From Roseimicrobium sp. ORNL1 (GTDB lineage Bacteria > Verrucomicrobiota > Verrucomicrobiia > Verrucomicrobiales > Verrucomicrobiaceae), in NCBI RefSeq assembly GCF_011044495.1, contig NZ_CP049143.1:5828001-5892000 (forward strand): 64,000 nucleotides of DNA. The letters are read 5' to 3'. Under the pieces are notes generated by a model. It ran no database searches and had not been told where the DNA came from. It saw only the letters and a program-made list of their open reading frames with translations. This document shows positions 1 to 9,355 of the stretch, in pieces (the stretch's first letter is position 1; each line of letters begins with the position of its first letter). The position numbers and the translations under genes were made by a program.

Positions 1-243
1 GGTCTTCGCGGCCAGGTGGGGCTTACCGAGAAGCTCTTCCTTCGTTTCAACGGGGACATTGGTGGCTTTGGCGCCAGCTCCGATCTCACCTGGCAGGCCT
101 TCGCGGGTCTTGGTCTCCGCGTGAGTGATTCAGTCAGCCTTGCCGCCGGCTATCGCGGATTGGGTGTCGACTACGAAAAGGACAGCTTCGCGATGGATAC
201 GGTATCGCACGGACCTGTCGTGGGTCTTGAAGTACGCTGGTAA
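1..243 (+). CDS. Outer-membrane beta-barrel protein, C-terminal fragment
   Basis: The reading frame is open from the first base and ends in TAA at 241-243, so this is the last 80 residues of a longer gene. The visible part alternates hydrophobic and polar residues with glycine-rich turns (for example GGFGASSDLTWQAFAGLGLR) and ends in the aromatic residue W (VGLEVRW). That pattern is typical of the final strands of an outer-membrane beta-barrel that carries a C-terminal aromatic insertion signal. The family cannot be named from this fragment. A strong inverted repeat starts 29 bases downstream. Confidence 0.6.
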   Translation, partial: GLRGQVGLTEKLFLRFNGDIGGFGASSDLTWQAFAGLGLRVSDSVSLAAGYRGLGVDYEKDSFAMDTVSHGPVVGLEVRW

Positions 244-271
244 TGCGCATTCAAGATGGCTATTGACCCGC

Positions 272-309
272 GGGATGGTGAAACGCGATGTATTGCGATT
301 CACCATCCC
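272..309 (+). terminator. Candidate terminator hairpin after the beta-barrel gene
   Basis: A perfect 11-bp inverted repeat (GGGATGGTGAA at 272-282, TTCACCATCCC at 299-309) encloses a 16-nt loop in which CGC and GCG can extend the pairing. It lies just after the stop of the upstream gene and before the methyltransferase. Only two T residues follow, so it is a weak intrinsic terminator by the U-tract rule; it may instead be an mRNA 3'-end stabiliser. Confidence 0.45.
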
Positions 310-364
310 TTGACTAGATGATCTGATCATTTGCCTCGATCCCACGGCTCACTATGATGGCCCC

Positions 365-1351
365 GTGGGACTCAAACAGGATGACAAGGTCGCCGTGCTT
401 CGTGCACGGGTCGAGGAATTGAAGACGCAACTCGCGGACGTCAAAACGCAGCGAGATAATGCGCGTGCCGACCGTGGCGTTCTACAATCGCAACTGCAGG
501 CTCAGCTGGGCGAAAACCAGGCCCTGCATCAGACATGCGACGGCCTGCGCAGGGAATTGCAGGCCAAAGAACACGCCGTGGAAGTGCCCCCCGAATTCAG
601 GGAGGACCACAACAAATTCCTGACTTGGTGCCGGCACATGGGGCGACCCTCGTTCTTCAACGACATCCTCGCTACCTGGGCGCGGAATACAGATGCATTC
701 CGGTCACCGAAATTCGCGGAGGCCTACCAGCGCGGCATGAATTCGGGACATAAGATTGGTCGCCCCAAGGGCTCCGATCTCGATATCCACATAGAGTGGC
801 GGGTGCACATGGTCTTGTGGGCGGCAAGCCATGCTGCAGGACTGGAGGGAGACTTCGTGGAGTGCGGCGTGAATACCGGGATCTGTTCCATTTCCATCTG
901 CACCTATCTGGATTTTAATTTCCTGGGGAAGGACTTCTATCTCTTCGATACCTACCGGGGCATTCCGGAGGAGCAGATGTCCGCTCAAGAAAGGACCGCG
1001 CGTGTCGAGGAGAATGGATTGCTCTATGAAGAGTGTTACGAGACGGCGGCACGAAACTTCGCTCCCTGGCCTCGCTGCCGCCTGGTCCGCGGCAAGGTAC
1101 CGGACACGTTACAGGAAGTGAGCATCAGCAAGGTCGCCTATCTCCATCTTGATATGAATATCGCGGAGCCGGAGCGTGCCGCGCTTGAGTTCTTCTGGGA
1201 CAAGATGGTCCCCGGTGGAGTCATCCTGCTCGATGACTACGGCTTCTCATCCTATCGAGCTCAATACGATTCCGCCAATGAGTTCGCAGCCAGCAAGGGT
1301 GTGATGATCGCCACCCTGCCCACCGGCCAGGGCTTGCTCCTCAAGCGTTGA
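365..1351 (+). CDS. TylF/MycF-like O-methyltransferase with N-terminal coiled coil
   Basis: A 328-aa protein starting at GTG (nearby ATGs are out of frame). Residues ~8-75 are a charged heptad-like coiled coil. The rest resembles the macrocin O-methyltransferase (TylF) family of SAM-dependent enzymes: a glycine motif in GDFVECGVNTG, FDTYRGIPE, YLHLDMN, and GGVILLDDYG near the end. In this family, members often methylate sugars or act in surface glycan and secondary metabolite clusters; no such cluster is visible here, so the substrate is unknown. The stop codon abuts the convergent stop of the next gene. There is no signal peptide, so it should be cytoplasmic. Confidence 0.75.
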   Translation: MGLKQDDKVAVLRARVEELKTQLADVKTQRDNARADRGVLQSQLQAQLGENQALHQTCDGLRRELQAKEHAVEVPPEFREDHNKFLTWCRHMGRPSFFNDILATWARNTDAFRSPKFAEAYQRGMNSGHKIGRPKGSDLDIHIEWRVHMVLWAASHAAGLEGDFVECGVNTGICSISICTYLDFNFLGKDFYLFDTYRGIPEEQMSAQERTARVEENGLLYEECYETAARNFAPWPRCRLVRGKVPDTLQEVSISKVAYLHLDMNIAEPERAALEFFWDKMVPGGVILLDDYGFSSYRAQYDSANEFAASKGVMIATLPTGQGLLLKR

Positions 1352-4300
1352 TCACAGAAGTTTCCGACGGCGACGAAGCACCAAGCCAGCGAACGCGATA
1401 CCCAGCAACATGGCGCGACCGGGCTCAGGTACGGCATCGGCCACGGTGATGATGCCTGAAGTGTACAACGCGCTGGTATCCCATTTGTAAGCTTCCGTGA
1501 GCGTCGGCAGATCCAGCGCGGTAAAAGCTCCGGTACGCGTGGTTCCCAGGGTATTCCAATCGATGATCTGCCAGGCGTCACCAATCGCCCAATCCACGAG
1601 CCCGTTGAGATTCAGCACACGCAAGATGCTGCCCTCATTGAGGAGCACATTCCCGCCGATGACCAGCATGTCTGCTTCCTCCGGAGCATTGAGCATGCCG
1701 CTACCCGCTCCGCTGACGAGATCGAGCGCAATCACGCCACAGGCCTCCACCGTCAGCGAGCCGCTTCCAGATGTGGTGATGTGCAGATCCGCCGCTCCGG
1801 TGTAATGCTCGCCCACGCTGAGAAGGCCGCGCACCACCACGGAATTGCCAGCACTGGAAGCGATGGAGCCCGTGCCGGCAAGCGTGCCAGAGGCCTCCAC
1901 AGACACACTGCCGGTTCCCGTCCCTGATGCTCCATAGGCATTGTTCACCATGAGCGTGCCCGTATTCACTTTCGTGCCACCGGTATAGGTATTGCCCACA
2001 CTGTCGAGCACCAGCACGCCAGTGGGCGCATTGTTCACCACCACAGATCCCGCTCCGGTGATGTTGTTGTAGATGCTGAAGGTATCACTGCGATTCGTGG
2101 CCAGAGTAGCGCCGGTGCTGATGGCTACGTCACCCATGCCCACCATGCCTGAAGTGCCGCCTTTGCCGAGCTGGAGTATACCTTCCGAAATGGTGGTGCC
2201 GCCCGTGTAGGTGCTGTTACCTGTGAGAACCCATCTTCCAGTCCCCACCTTTTCCAGCTTGCTGGAGATGGAGGCGCTGGCATCCGCATAACTGACAATC
2301 TCATTCTCTCCGGTGTTGGTGCCGCCCAGACGAAGCACACGCTGCACGGTATTCGAGCCCCCGGCTGTGAAGGCGGAGGTGAACTTCAATGTGCCCTTCC
2401 CCACATTCTCAATGGCAGCAACCACTGAGACGACACTATCGGCAGTATCCGTGTTGGTCACGATGATGGGCCGGTTTGTCACCGAGTCCGTATCGCCGAT
2501 GTAGCGAAGAGTGGCCAGTGCCGAGGCATTCAGCGCGGAGGTGGTCAGACCGGCCATCTGGATGATGTGTGAACTCGCATCGAAGTCACCCGTGCCCAAG
2601 GAACTGGCCTGGCCACGGTCCGCCAGCTTGGTGACCTCAAGGATGTTTCGATTCACAATGGTGGATCCCTTGTAGGTATTGGATGAACCCAACTGCAAAG
2701 TACCCTGGTCGATGATGACGCTGACGTTGTTCTCGAAGGTTCCGCTGCCGCCAATGAACCCGCTCCGGAAGTCGCTCGTGGTGGAGACGTAATGGCGGAA
2801 GGTGGCCAGGCTCGCCGTTCCCCCAACCAAAGCGTTGGAGGTCCCACTTCCCTGAGTGCGCAGGCCACCCCAAAGCGCGACGGCATTGCCGCCTGTTCCT
2901 CCCAGCACAAGCTTCGCGCTGCTGCCGCCACTGCCCAGGATGTAGTTCGCGCTGTAGTACGTTCCATACGAGATGGACGTGGCGGTTGTCTTGACGAGTT
3001 GCATCACGCCTTCCTGAATGCGGAAGTCGCCTGTGTAGTCTCCGGCGACGTAGGCGGTGTTGTATTCAAGAATCAGCGTGCCAGCGCCGGCCTTCGTGAT
3101 GGGCGCGTAGAGGTGACCGGAGAGCGTCAGGGAACCTGCCGTGTTGTTTTGAATGATGACCAAATCGCTGGTGGCAGTGGCGGCTCGCAGATTGCCTCCA
3201 CGAATGGCAGCGTCGTTCGCCCCGACATTGGAGGATACAAGAATCCCCCCTGTAGTAAGGTCATTGCCTGAACCCACCGTGACCGTGGTAGCTTGTGCTT
3301 GATGGAAGCGCAGGCTGCTCAACGTGGTGTTTCCTGAGAGTGCGGTGGCGGTGACCCCGGCAGCAACATCCGCATTACCAGCCAGCGTGGTGGCTGTGCT
3401 GGCGGTGTACCCGTTCGCAATGGTGGAGAGCCCCACGATGGAGCGCGAACCGGACACGGCCACGCCGGTAGCCGCCCAGTCGTCCGCCCCCATCGTGGAG
3501 AAAGCTACCCCTCCCACTGCCAGCAATGCATTGTCCGCACCTGCAGTCGTCTTAAGGCTACCGCTGGAAGGCGGGTCGAAGCGTAAGGTCGCGCCTGCAG
3601 CGCGGGTGATATCGCCAAAGCTGAGGTTCATCGCACCCGTGCCAGTCGAGACGGCGGTGATGCGTGAATAGCCCGCATTCAGCGTGAGCGTTCCCATCGC
3701 CTGGCTGCTGACGCTATTCGTCTTGCCTGTGGTCTTGAAGGTTGCCCCAGCCATCACCAGCGTTCCAACGGAGCTACTCAGTGTCACGCCATTGTAGAGG
3801 ATGTTTGAGGCGGGAGCCCCCGCACCATCGAAGTTCAGATGCAGAGTGCCGTTGTTTACGGTGGTGAGGCCGGTGTAGGTGTTCGTTCCCGTGAGATTCA
3901 CGGTACCCGAATCATTCTTGGTTAGGGTTGTCACGGCGGTGGCGACACCCCCATTGGTAATGACACCAGTGACGTTGATGGTTCCTGCCCCACCCAAATG
4001 AACCAGACGCGTGCTGCTGCCTGAGCTGGATCCGTTTTTCACTGAGCCGGAAATCGTCAGCGTCGTGCCGGCATCCGCCGTGATGGAGTTTGCGGCTGTT
4101 GCTGATGCGTTCGTGGTGGTCAGAGCACCGGACAAGGTGTTGTTGCCGGAGACATTGCGAATGGCGCCCGTGTTGTTGAACCCGGTTCCATTGAAGACAA
4201 TGCTCTCTGCCACAGTACTGTCTGTGGAGAAGAATAGTTCCAAAGAAGATCCTGAGTTTACCGTCGTAACGCCCTGTGTGGCATTACCCAACGCATTCAC

Positions 4301-6607
4301 ATGGGTGATGCGGAGCACACCTTCATTGACGGTGAATGCCCCGGTGGTGATGGCGGTATTGTTTCCTCCGACCGTGAGCATGCCGGTGCCATTTTTGACA
4401 ACGCCTTGGGTCGTGAAATTGATGCGCCCGTTCACCACCGTATCTCCCGCGCCACCGAAGGTCAGGTTATAGCCAGTGGTAGTGGGGGTGAACGAATTAG
4501 TTCCGGAGGTGAAGTTCAGCGTGCCGGCATCTGACATGATGAGCGTATTCGCCGTGATGGTCACCGTGCCATTGATGGTGTTGTTCCCACCGAGGTTGCG
4601 AATGGCGCCAGTGTTGTTCTGTCCATTGCCGGTGATGGTGAAACTTCTGTTCGCGGTGATGCTTCCAGAAAGCTGCAGTTCCGCATTTTGCATCACGGTG
4701 ACTGTCCCGGAAGTGCCTAGAGCATTGCCACTGCGCATCTCCACCGCACCGGAAGCAATGGTGGTGCCACCGGTGAAGGTGTTGTTACCGGCCAGAACCA
4801 CCTTCGAGCCGGTGACACCATTGAAGAGCAGCATGACCGCGCCCGACCCGTTGTTGGTGATCGCCGAGTCGATCTGGATCAGCGATTTCACGGAGGTGTT
4901 GGTCACAATAATCTGGCCTGCCGTATCTGCGGTGGGACCACCGGAAGTCAATGTTCCACCGGTGATGAGAAGATTTCCGGCGTCTGCCCCGAGTTGGATG
5001 CCGCCCCCTCCAGAAGCCGTGGCGCCCAGTCGCAGAGTGCCCCCCGTGAGATCCAGCACCCGGTCATCGCACTTGTCTGTCATGGAAACGGTCCTGAGAT
5101 CCGTGGTGCCACTGGCCACCGTGACATTCCCGGAGGAGCTGCCGGAAATGGTCAGGTGGCTATCGGACGAATAGCCAGGCAGAGTGGAGACAGTGCTGCC
5201 CGTCACATGCGTCAGATTGCCAGCAAAGCCTCCCGTGATGACACCTCCGGACACTTGAGCCCAGGAGGTCTTCCCCGAGGCATCGCGATACGTTGCCCAT
5301 GGCCCAAGAATTCCATCAGCCATAGTAGTGTTGATGACACCCGCTGCTGGCCCTCCGATAGCCAGCATGCTCGCACCGGTGCGGGTGATGGCTCCAATGC
5401 TCACATTCATCGAACCTCCCGCACCCGAGGTGAGATTGATGGCCGTGAGCCCGCCCTGACCTGCGAAACCTGCATTGACGATCACATCACCGAACCGCTG
5501 CGAATTTATCGTGCCAGCCTTCCCGACCACATTGAGTACGGTGGCCGAGTTGTAGCCAGCTTGAAGACTCAACGTGCCCGCATTCGTCACTCCATGGTAC
5601 AGGATGTCCTCAGTGGGTGCCGTTGTGGCCGAAAAGTCTATCGAGGTGATGGCTCCGTTGTAGGTGCTCGCCGTGCGCCCCAAGGTGGTCGTGCCGGTGT
5701 AGGTATTTGTCCCGGTAAACGCAAAGGTGCCCACACCACCCGAGAAGATGGCATATCGCGAGAATCCATAGTTCCCGCCAATGGATCCGCTGACGACGGT
5801 GCCTGTGATGAGTCCATTGCTGAGGATACCAGCATCTGCAGTGAGCGTGATGGGGCCGGAAATGGTCGTGTTTGAGGAATCAAGGCGGATGGCCCCATAA
5901 GTGCCTGTGCCGCCACCGAATCCGGCAAGACTGAACGCCTGGCCGAAGGTGCCGCCACCGCTCATGGCGAAAGCGCTGCCGTTCTCCACCACGATGCTCG
6001 AGACTCCGGCGAAGTTTGCGGCATTGGTGCTGCGAACCCAGAGACCGCCGAAACTGTTTTTGATCGTGAGCGTCCCGGTCAGCGTGGTGGCACCACTGAA
6101 GGTGACATATCCATAATTCGTTCCGGCGGATTTTTGAATCGTCAGGTTGTTCCCCGTAATGGGCGCCGAGAAGGTGATGAAGAAGCTGCCTGTGCTGGAG
6201 CCCTCCGCGACGTTGATGACGGCATTGTCAGCAAACGCAATGGAGCCACCACTCGCGGCAGCGATGGTGTAAGGCAAGGCCGTGGCACTTGCAGACAGGC
6301 CGAGGAAATTCATGCCCGCCACGTTCACCGCCTGACCGGTGATGGTCACCGTATCCGCCGTGGCACCGGGAACACCTGCGATGCCGAACTGGGCAATGAC
6401 AGGATTGAGGTTATCCCAATTCACATTTGCAGCCCCATCCCACCACTGACCGCTGCCAAGCCACTGGCCGGAGCCGTTTGTTTGAGTGGCTGTGGTGCCA
6501 TTGGCATCCCAGGTGAAGATGCTCTGCGCAAATGCCGTTGCAGCAGAAAGGGCTAGCGTGCATGCGATGCTGACAGCGCGGAGGCTTGTGATTCGTAGCG
6601 TATGCAT
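1352..6607 (-). CDS. Giant PEP-CTERM autotransporter-associated beta-strand repeat protein
   Basis: About 1751 aa from the ATG at 6607, which gives a clean Sec signal (MHTLRITSLRAVSIACTLAL, then cleavage after ATAFA) and follows GGGGGAG eight bases upstream; an ATG at 6628, also behind a GGAG, would add seven residues. The body is low in Cys and rich in Gly, Thr, Ser and Asn, with repeated units of the form GTNTYTG-TTxxxGTL that match autotransporter-associated beta-strand repeats. The C-terminus has VPEPGR, a hydrophobic segment and RRRRK, a PEP-CTERM sorting signal used by exosortase systems to place proteins at the cell surface. A role as a surface adhesin or matrix protein is inference. 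No exosortase gene lies in the window. Confidence 0.88.
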   Translation of the reverse strand: MHTLRITSLRAVSIACTLALSAATAFAQSIFTWDANGTTATQTNGSGQWLGSGQWWDGAANVNWDNLNPVIAQFGIAGVPGATADTVTITGQAVNVAGMNFLGLSASATALPYTIAAASGGSIAFADNAVINVAEGSSTGSFFITFSAPITGNNLTIQKSAGTNYGYVTFSGATTLTGTLTIKNSFGGLWVRSTNAANFAGVSSIVVENGSAFAMSGGGTFGQAFSLAGFGGGTGTYGAIRLDSSNTTISGPITLTADAGILSNGLITGTVVSGSIGGNYGFSRYAIFSGGVGTFAFTGTNTYTGTTTLGRTASTYNGAITSIDFSATTAPTEDILYHGVTNAGTLSLQAGYNSATVLNVVGKAGTINSQRFGDVIVNAGFAGQGGLTAINLTSGAGGSMNVSIGAITRTGASMLAIGGPAAGVINTTMADGILGPWATYRDASGKTSWAQVSGGVITGGFAGNLTHVTGSTVSTLPGYSSDSHLTISGSSSGNVTVASGTTDLRTVSMTDKCDDRVLDLTGGTLRLGATASGGGGIQLGADAGNLLITGGTLTSGGPTADTAGQIIVTNTSVKSLIQIDSAITNNGSGAVMLLFNGVTGSKVVLAGNNTFTGGTTIASGAVEMRSGNALGTSGTVTVMQNAELQLSGSITANRSFTITGNGQNNTGAIRNLGGNNTINGTVTITANTLIMSDAGTLNFTSGTNSFTPTTTGYNLTFGGAGDTVVNGRINFTTQGVVKNGTGMLTVGGNNTAITTGAFTVNEGVLRITHVNALGNATQGVTTVNSGSSLELFFSTDSTVAESIVFNGTGFNNTGAIRNVSGNNTLSGALTTTNASATAANSITADAGTTLTISGSVKNGSSSGSSTRLVHLGGAGTINVTGVITNGGVATAVTTLTKNDSGTVNLTGTNTYTGLTTVNNGTLHLNFDGAGAPASNILYNGVTLSSSVGTLVMAGATFKTTGKTNSVSSQAMGTLTLNAGYSRITAVSTGTGAMNLSFGDITRAAGATLRFDPPSSGSLKTTAGADNALLAVGGVAFSTMGADDWAATGVAVSGSRSIVGLSTIANGYTASTATTLAGNADVAAGVTATALSGNTTLSSLRFHQAQATTVTVGSGNDLTTGGILVSSNVGANDAAIRGGNLRAATATSDLVIIQNNTAGSLTLSGHLYAPITKAGAGTLILEYNTAYVAGDYTGDFRIQEGVMQLVKTTATSISYGTYYSANYILGSGGSSAKLVLGGTGGNAVALWGGLRTQGSGTSNALVGGTASLATFRHYVSTTSDFRSGFIGGSGTFENNVSVIIDQGTLQLGSSNTYKGSTIVNRNILEVTKLADRGQASSLGTGDFDASSHIIQMAGLTTSALNASALATLRYIGDTDSVTNRPIIVTNTDTADSVVSVVAAIENVGKGTLKFTSAFTAGGSNTVQRVLRLGGTNTGENEIVSYADASASISSKLEKVGTGRWVLTGNSTYTGGTTISEGILQLGKGGTSGMVGMGDVAISTGATLATNRSDTFSIYNNITGAGSVVVNNAPTGVLVLDSVGNTYTGGTKVNTGTLMVNNAYGASGTGTGSVSVEASGTLAGTGSIASSAGNSVVVRGLLSVGEHYTGAADLHITTSGSGSLTVEACGVIALDLVSGAGSGMLNAPEEADMLVIGGNVLLNEGSILRVLNLNGLVDWAIGDAWQIIDWNTLGTTRTGAFTALDLPTLTEAYKWDTSALYTSGIITVADAVPEPGRAMLLGIAFAGLVLRRRRKLL

Positions 6608-6944
6608 GGGGTCGTCTCCCCCAGACATGGACTCTCCGCTTTGCGAAGCATCTGCCTTCGCAACATGAAGAATGAATTGAGGTGGGGGTTTGCGACTTGA
6701 AAAGCATGCCGCGTGCCACCGTTCACACGCTCAGGTGTCAGAATCTGACACGAAATGACGCTTTTATGCCTGAAGCGGCACCGCGCTCACCATCGTTATG
6801 CAATAAAATAGAATAACGGATAGAGAAATAACGCCACCCACAGGGACCTTCCCTCCAACTGCGAGATTCATGCCTCGGGTGAGTTGGAGGGATTCCTCAA
6901 TACCGAAAAACGGAACATGGCTTCACGCTCCGTTCCCGAGCGTC
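6608..6944. other. 337-bp intergenic region upstream of the PEP-CTERM gene
   Basis: No convincing gene is present. It separates the RidA stop from the PEP-CTERM start, both on the minus strand, so it should hold the PEP-CTERM promoter. It contains one clear symmetric element (6735-6751) and an AT-rich patch at ~6798-6825 that could hold promoter elements, but I could not fix a -35/-10 pair. Confidence 0.5.
6735..6751. promoter_or_regulatory. 17-bp palindrome, candidate operator
   Basis: GTGTCAGA and TCTGACAC are perfect 8-bp arms around a single A. It sits ~128 bp before the PEP-CTERM start codon in an otherwise gene-free stretch. The symmetry and compactness fit a dimeric regulator site better than a terminator, since the loop is one base. 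The regulator is unknown. Confidence 0.4.
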
Positions 6945-7430
6945 CTACTCCAGCATTTCCACCTTCGGGAGGTCGAGTTCGAAGATGCCTTCAATCTCCA
7001 CCGCGATGTTTCCTGGCAGCGGGCCCATGCCCACGGCACTCCGCGCTCCGATACCGCGGTCCTTGCCCCACACTTCCGAGAAAAGCTCACTGCAGCCGTT
7101 GATGACCTTGGGGTGATCGTAGAAGTCTGGTGCCGAGTTTACCATGCCAAGGAGCTTCACCACACGCTTCACGGCATCCAGCGTGCCGAACTGTTTCTTC
7201 AGCGTGGCCAGCATCGCCAGACCCACCTGACGCGCCGCTTCCTTGCCCTGGGCCAGCGTCAGATCCATGCCCACCTGTCCGGTGATGAGCGTGCCGTCCG
7301 AGCGCAAGGGGCCGTGGCCGGACATGTAGGCCAGATTTCCCACGATGACGATGGGCTTGTAGACGGCGACCGGTACGGGTGCTGCGGGCAGTTCCAGATT
7401 CAGTTCAAGGATGCGGGATTCGGCGGACAT
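6945..7430 (-). CDS. RidA family (YjgF/YER057c/UK114) protein
   Basis: A 161-aa protein with the RidA fold layout: an early beta region (VIVGNLAYMSGHGPL), a central helix (KEAARQVGLAMLATLKKQFG), and the C-terminal signature GARSAVGMGPLPGNIAVEIEGIFEL. Members related to E. coli RidA hydrolyse reactive enamine/imine intermediates made by PLP enzymes, while other subfamilies have different or unknown substrates. The usual catalytic Arg position is occupied by Arg in IGARSAVG by eye. It is slightly longer than canonical RidA (~130 aa), which fits the YjgF_endoribonc-like subgroup. It appears to be transcribed alone. Confidence 0.85.
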   Translation of the reverse strand: MSAESRILELNLELPAAPVPVAVYKPIVIVGNLAYMSGHGPLRSDGTLITGQVGMDLTLAQGKEAARQVGLAMLATLKKQFGTLDAVKRVVKLLGMVNSAPDFYDHPKVINGCSELFSEVWGKDRGIGARSAVGMGPLPGNIAVEIEGIFELDLPKVEMLE

Positions 7431-7487
7431 GGCAGGAGACTACAGAAACCTGCCCGCTTCTTCCAAGCCGAAAGTGCGCAATCCTGA

Positions 7488-7517
7488 CGAAGAAAAGCAG
7501 CCGTAACGGCCACGGCT
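7488..7517 (-). terminator. Rho-independent terminator of the C39-like protease gene
   Basis: Read leftward, the inverted repeat AGCCGT / ACGGCT (7512-7517 and 7499-7504, 7-nt loop) is followed by GCTTTTCTTC. It begins 14 bases beyond the protease stop codon and lies before the RidA start, so it likely ends the protease transcript. Confidence 0.5.
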
Positions 7518-7530
7518 CCGGGACTCGCGG

Positions 7531-9345
7531 TCAATGCTCCTTCGGCTCAATGACGTACATGGCCAGGGTGGCATTGAACGCATCCGAAAGGCTCATGCGT
7601 TTCAACTCATGGCCGGCTCCCCAGGAATCGGTGAAAATTACCTGCTGCTTCGCCTGGTTGTACCCAATGATGAGCCGCATGTGTCCCCCACCGGCCTGAG
7701 CGGCATTGGCTGGTTCCTCGGGGTACCGCCCCAATTCAAGCGCCCAGAGCATGGGAATGCCTTTCGAGGTGTAGTCCTCGATCTGCTTTTCGAACTTGGC
7801 AAAGGGGACCTCCGTCATGCGATTGCCATACGGAACGCCATAGCCACCCCGGCTCAGGCGGTAGCCCAGTGCCTTGAAGTTCACCTTGAAGCGACTGTCG
7901 ATCTTCCGGAGGGCGTCTTCCATGTCCATGGAGTTCGTTCCACTGCCCGCATCCGAGCCGGCGATTTGCGCAATCTCGTGCTGGTCACAGGGGATGCGCA
8001 GATAGCTAAACAACCGCTGACAAGAAGCCACGACGCAATATCCCTTGGCCCCCTGATCGACCATCGGCACCTCGCCAATGAACACGTCACCGTTTTTCTC
8101 ACGCTTCACGAATCGGGGGAGCTCGGCCTTTCCCAGCGCGGTGCGGCGCATGCTCTGTCCCGTTTCGCTGGCAAAGGCCTCACGCTCTCCCGGTGCCGCG
8201 AGGCGGAGGCGGAGAAACTCGGGCTGGCCACCCTCCAGCGCGCCCGCATTGTACTCGAGCGCGGCCAGTGCGGACGGCGCGTTCCACGCCCAGCCGCCAA
8301 TCTTCACTGCAGATTGCGCGCTGGGACGCCGCTCGGTGGGACGCACTCCAAGAATCTTCCCCATGGAGACGCCGGCCGTCTGGTAGCGCCGCTTGAATTC
8401 CTCCGCCTGCACCGATCCGCTGTCACCGCGATTGTAGAGAGACACAGACACACGCGAAGCCTTCCCTTTGGTGAACTCAACCACCGCCTCCTCCACCGGG
8501 ACCGCGCCATCGAAGAGACTGAGGTCCACCTCGACATTGCTGAAGGGATGTCGTGAGAAACGCACGCCCGTCTTGTCGCTCGTAAGCCACTGGTAGTACG
8601 GAGACTCGTCTCCGCCCGGCGTGGCAAACAACTTCTCCACCCTCTCCGGGGTGAGGGACCAAAGCGCAGGCAATGCCAGGAGGGAATCGAGGTTCAGAAA
8701 GAACTTCGGATCCTCAGTCATGAGTTTCTGCACGGGATAACCAGCCACCAGAATCGGATCAGCTGAGGCTGGTGCAAAGGAAATGCGCATCAGCTTCTTG
8801 TTCTTGCTCACGCTGAGCACGCCCATGGCGTTGGCGTTTCGCCAGACCATGGTGCGCATGCCTTTCTCACCTTCGAATCCGCGGAGTTGCGCTTGCGCGG
8901 TAGGCGTGGCAGCGAACAACGTGTCCAGAGCACTCTGCACCGAAGCCAGCAATTTCTCGAAATCCGGCGTCTCCTGCGTCACCTGAACGATCAGTTGATT
9001 CACCTTGCCGCCGGTAAAATACACCCCTGCATAGTCCACCGGTACCTTGCCTGCGAAGAGGCTGAGATGTGCGCCAGAATCGGCATAGGGCTTCGCGTCA
9101 AAGACCGCCACGTCCTTCGCCCCCTTGGTACGCCCAATCCAGTAGAACTCCGGACTTTGCTTCACCCCGGCATCCACAAAAGCCGTGCCGACCGTCTCCT
9201 GGGTCTTGTCCCAGAGACCAGGAAAGGTTAGCAGCGGATCAAGATTAACCTGCACCTTGCCGCTTTCCGATTGGGCGGACAATGCAGGCGCGGCAAGTTG
9301 CACGACGCCACAGACCAGCAGGAGGGGAAGCAGATGGCGGAGCAT
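7531..9345 (-). CDS. Secreted C39-like (papain-fold) peptidase with duplicated N-terminal module
   Basis: A 604-aa protein with a Sec signal (MLRHLLPLLLVCGVVQLAAP...ALSAQ). The C-terminal ~180 residues form a C39-type papain-like domain: QGAKGYCVVAS with Cys437, GGGHMRLIIGY with His555 and TDSWG with Asp573, a complete Cys/His/Asp triad. The first ~310 residues hold two related modules. Both begin with a LxxDxLLxxPxLW motif followed by xSPxYxW, then LSLFxGxVPVxxAxVxFTxGK. The modules may bind substrate or control the protease. Isolated C39 domains are best known from bacteriocin ABC exporters, but no transporter is here, so the target is unknown. Confidence 0.75.
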   Translation of the reverse strand: MLRHLLPLLLVCGVVQLAAPALSAQSESGKVQVNLDPLLTFPGLWDKTQETVGTAFVDAGVKQSPEFYWIGRTKGAKDVAVFDAKPYADSGAHLSLFAGKVPVDYAGVYFTGGKVNQLIVQVTQETPDFEKLLASVQSALDTLFAATPTAQAQLRGFEGEKGMRTMVWRNANAMGVLSVSKNKKLMRISFAPASADPILVAGYPVQKLMTEDPKFFLNLDSLLALPALWSLTPERVEKLFATPGGDESPYYQWLTSDKTGVRFSRHPFSNVEVDLSLFDGAVPVEEAVVEFTKGKASRVSVSLYNRGDSGSVQAEEFKRRYQTAGVSMGKILGVRPTERRPSAQSAVKIGGWAWNAPSALAALEYNAGALEGGQPEFLRLRLAAPGEREAFASETGQSMRRTALGKAELPRFVKREKNGDVFIGEVPMVDQGAKGYCVVASCQRLFSYLRIPCDQHEIAQIAGSDAGSGTNSMDMEDALRKIDSRFKVNFKALGYRLSRGGYGVPYGNRMTEVPFAKFEKQIEDYTSKGIPMLWALELGRYPEEPANAAQAGGGHMRLIIGYNQAKQQVIFTDSWGAGHELKRMSLSDAFNATLAMYVIEPKEH

Positions 9346-9355
9346 AGGAGAAAAA

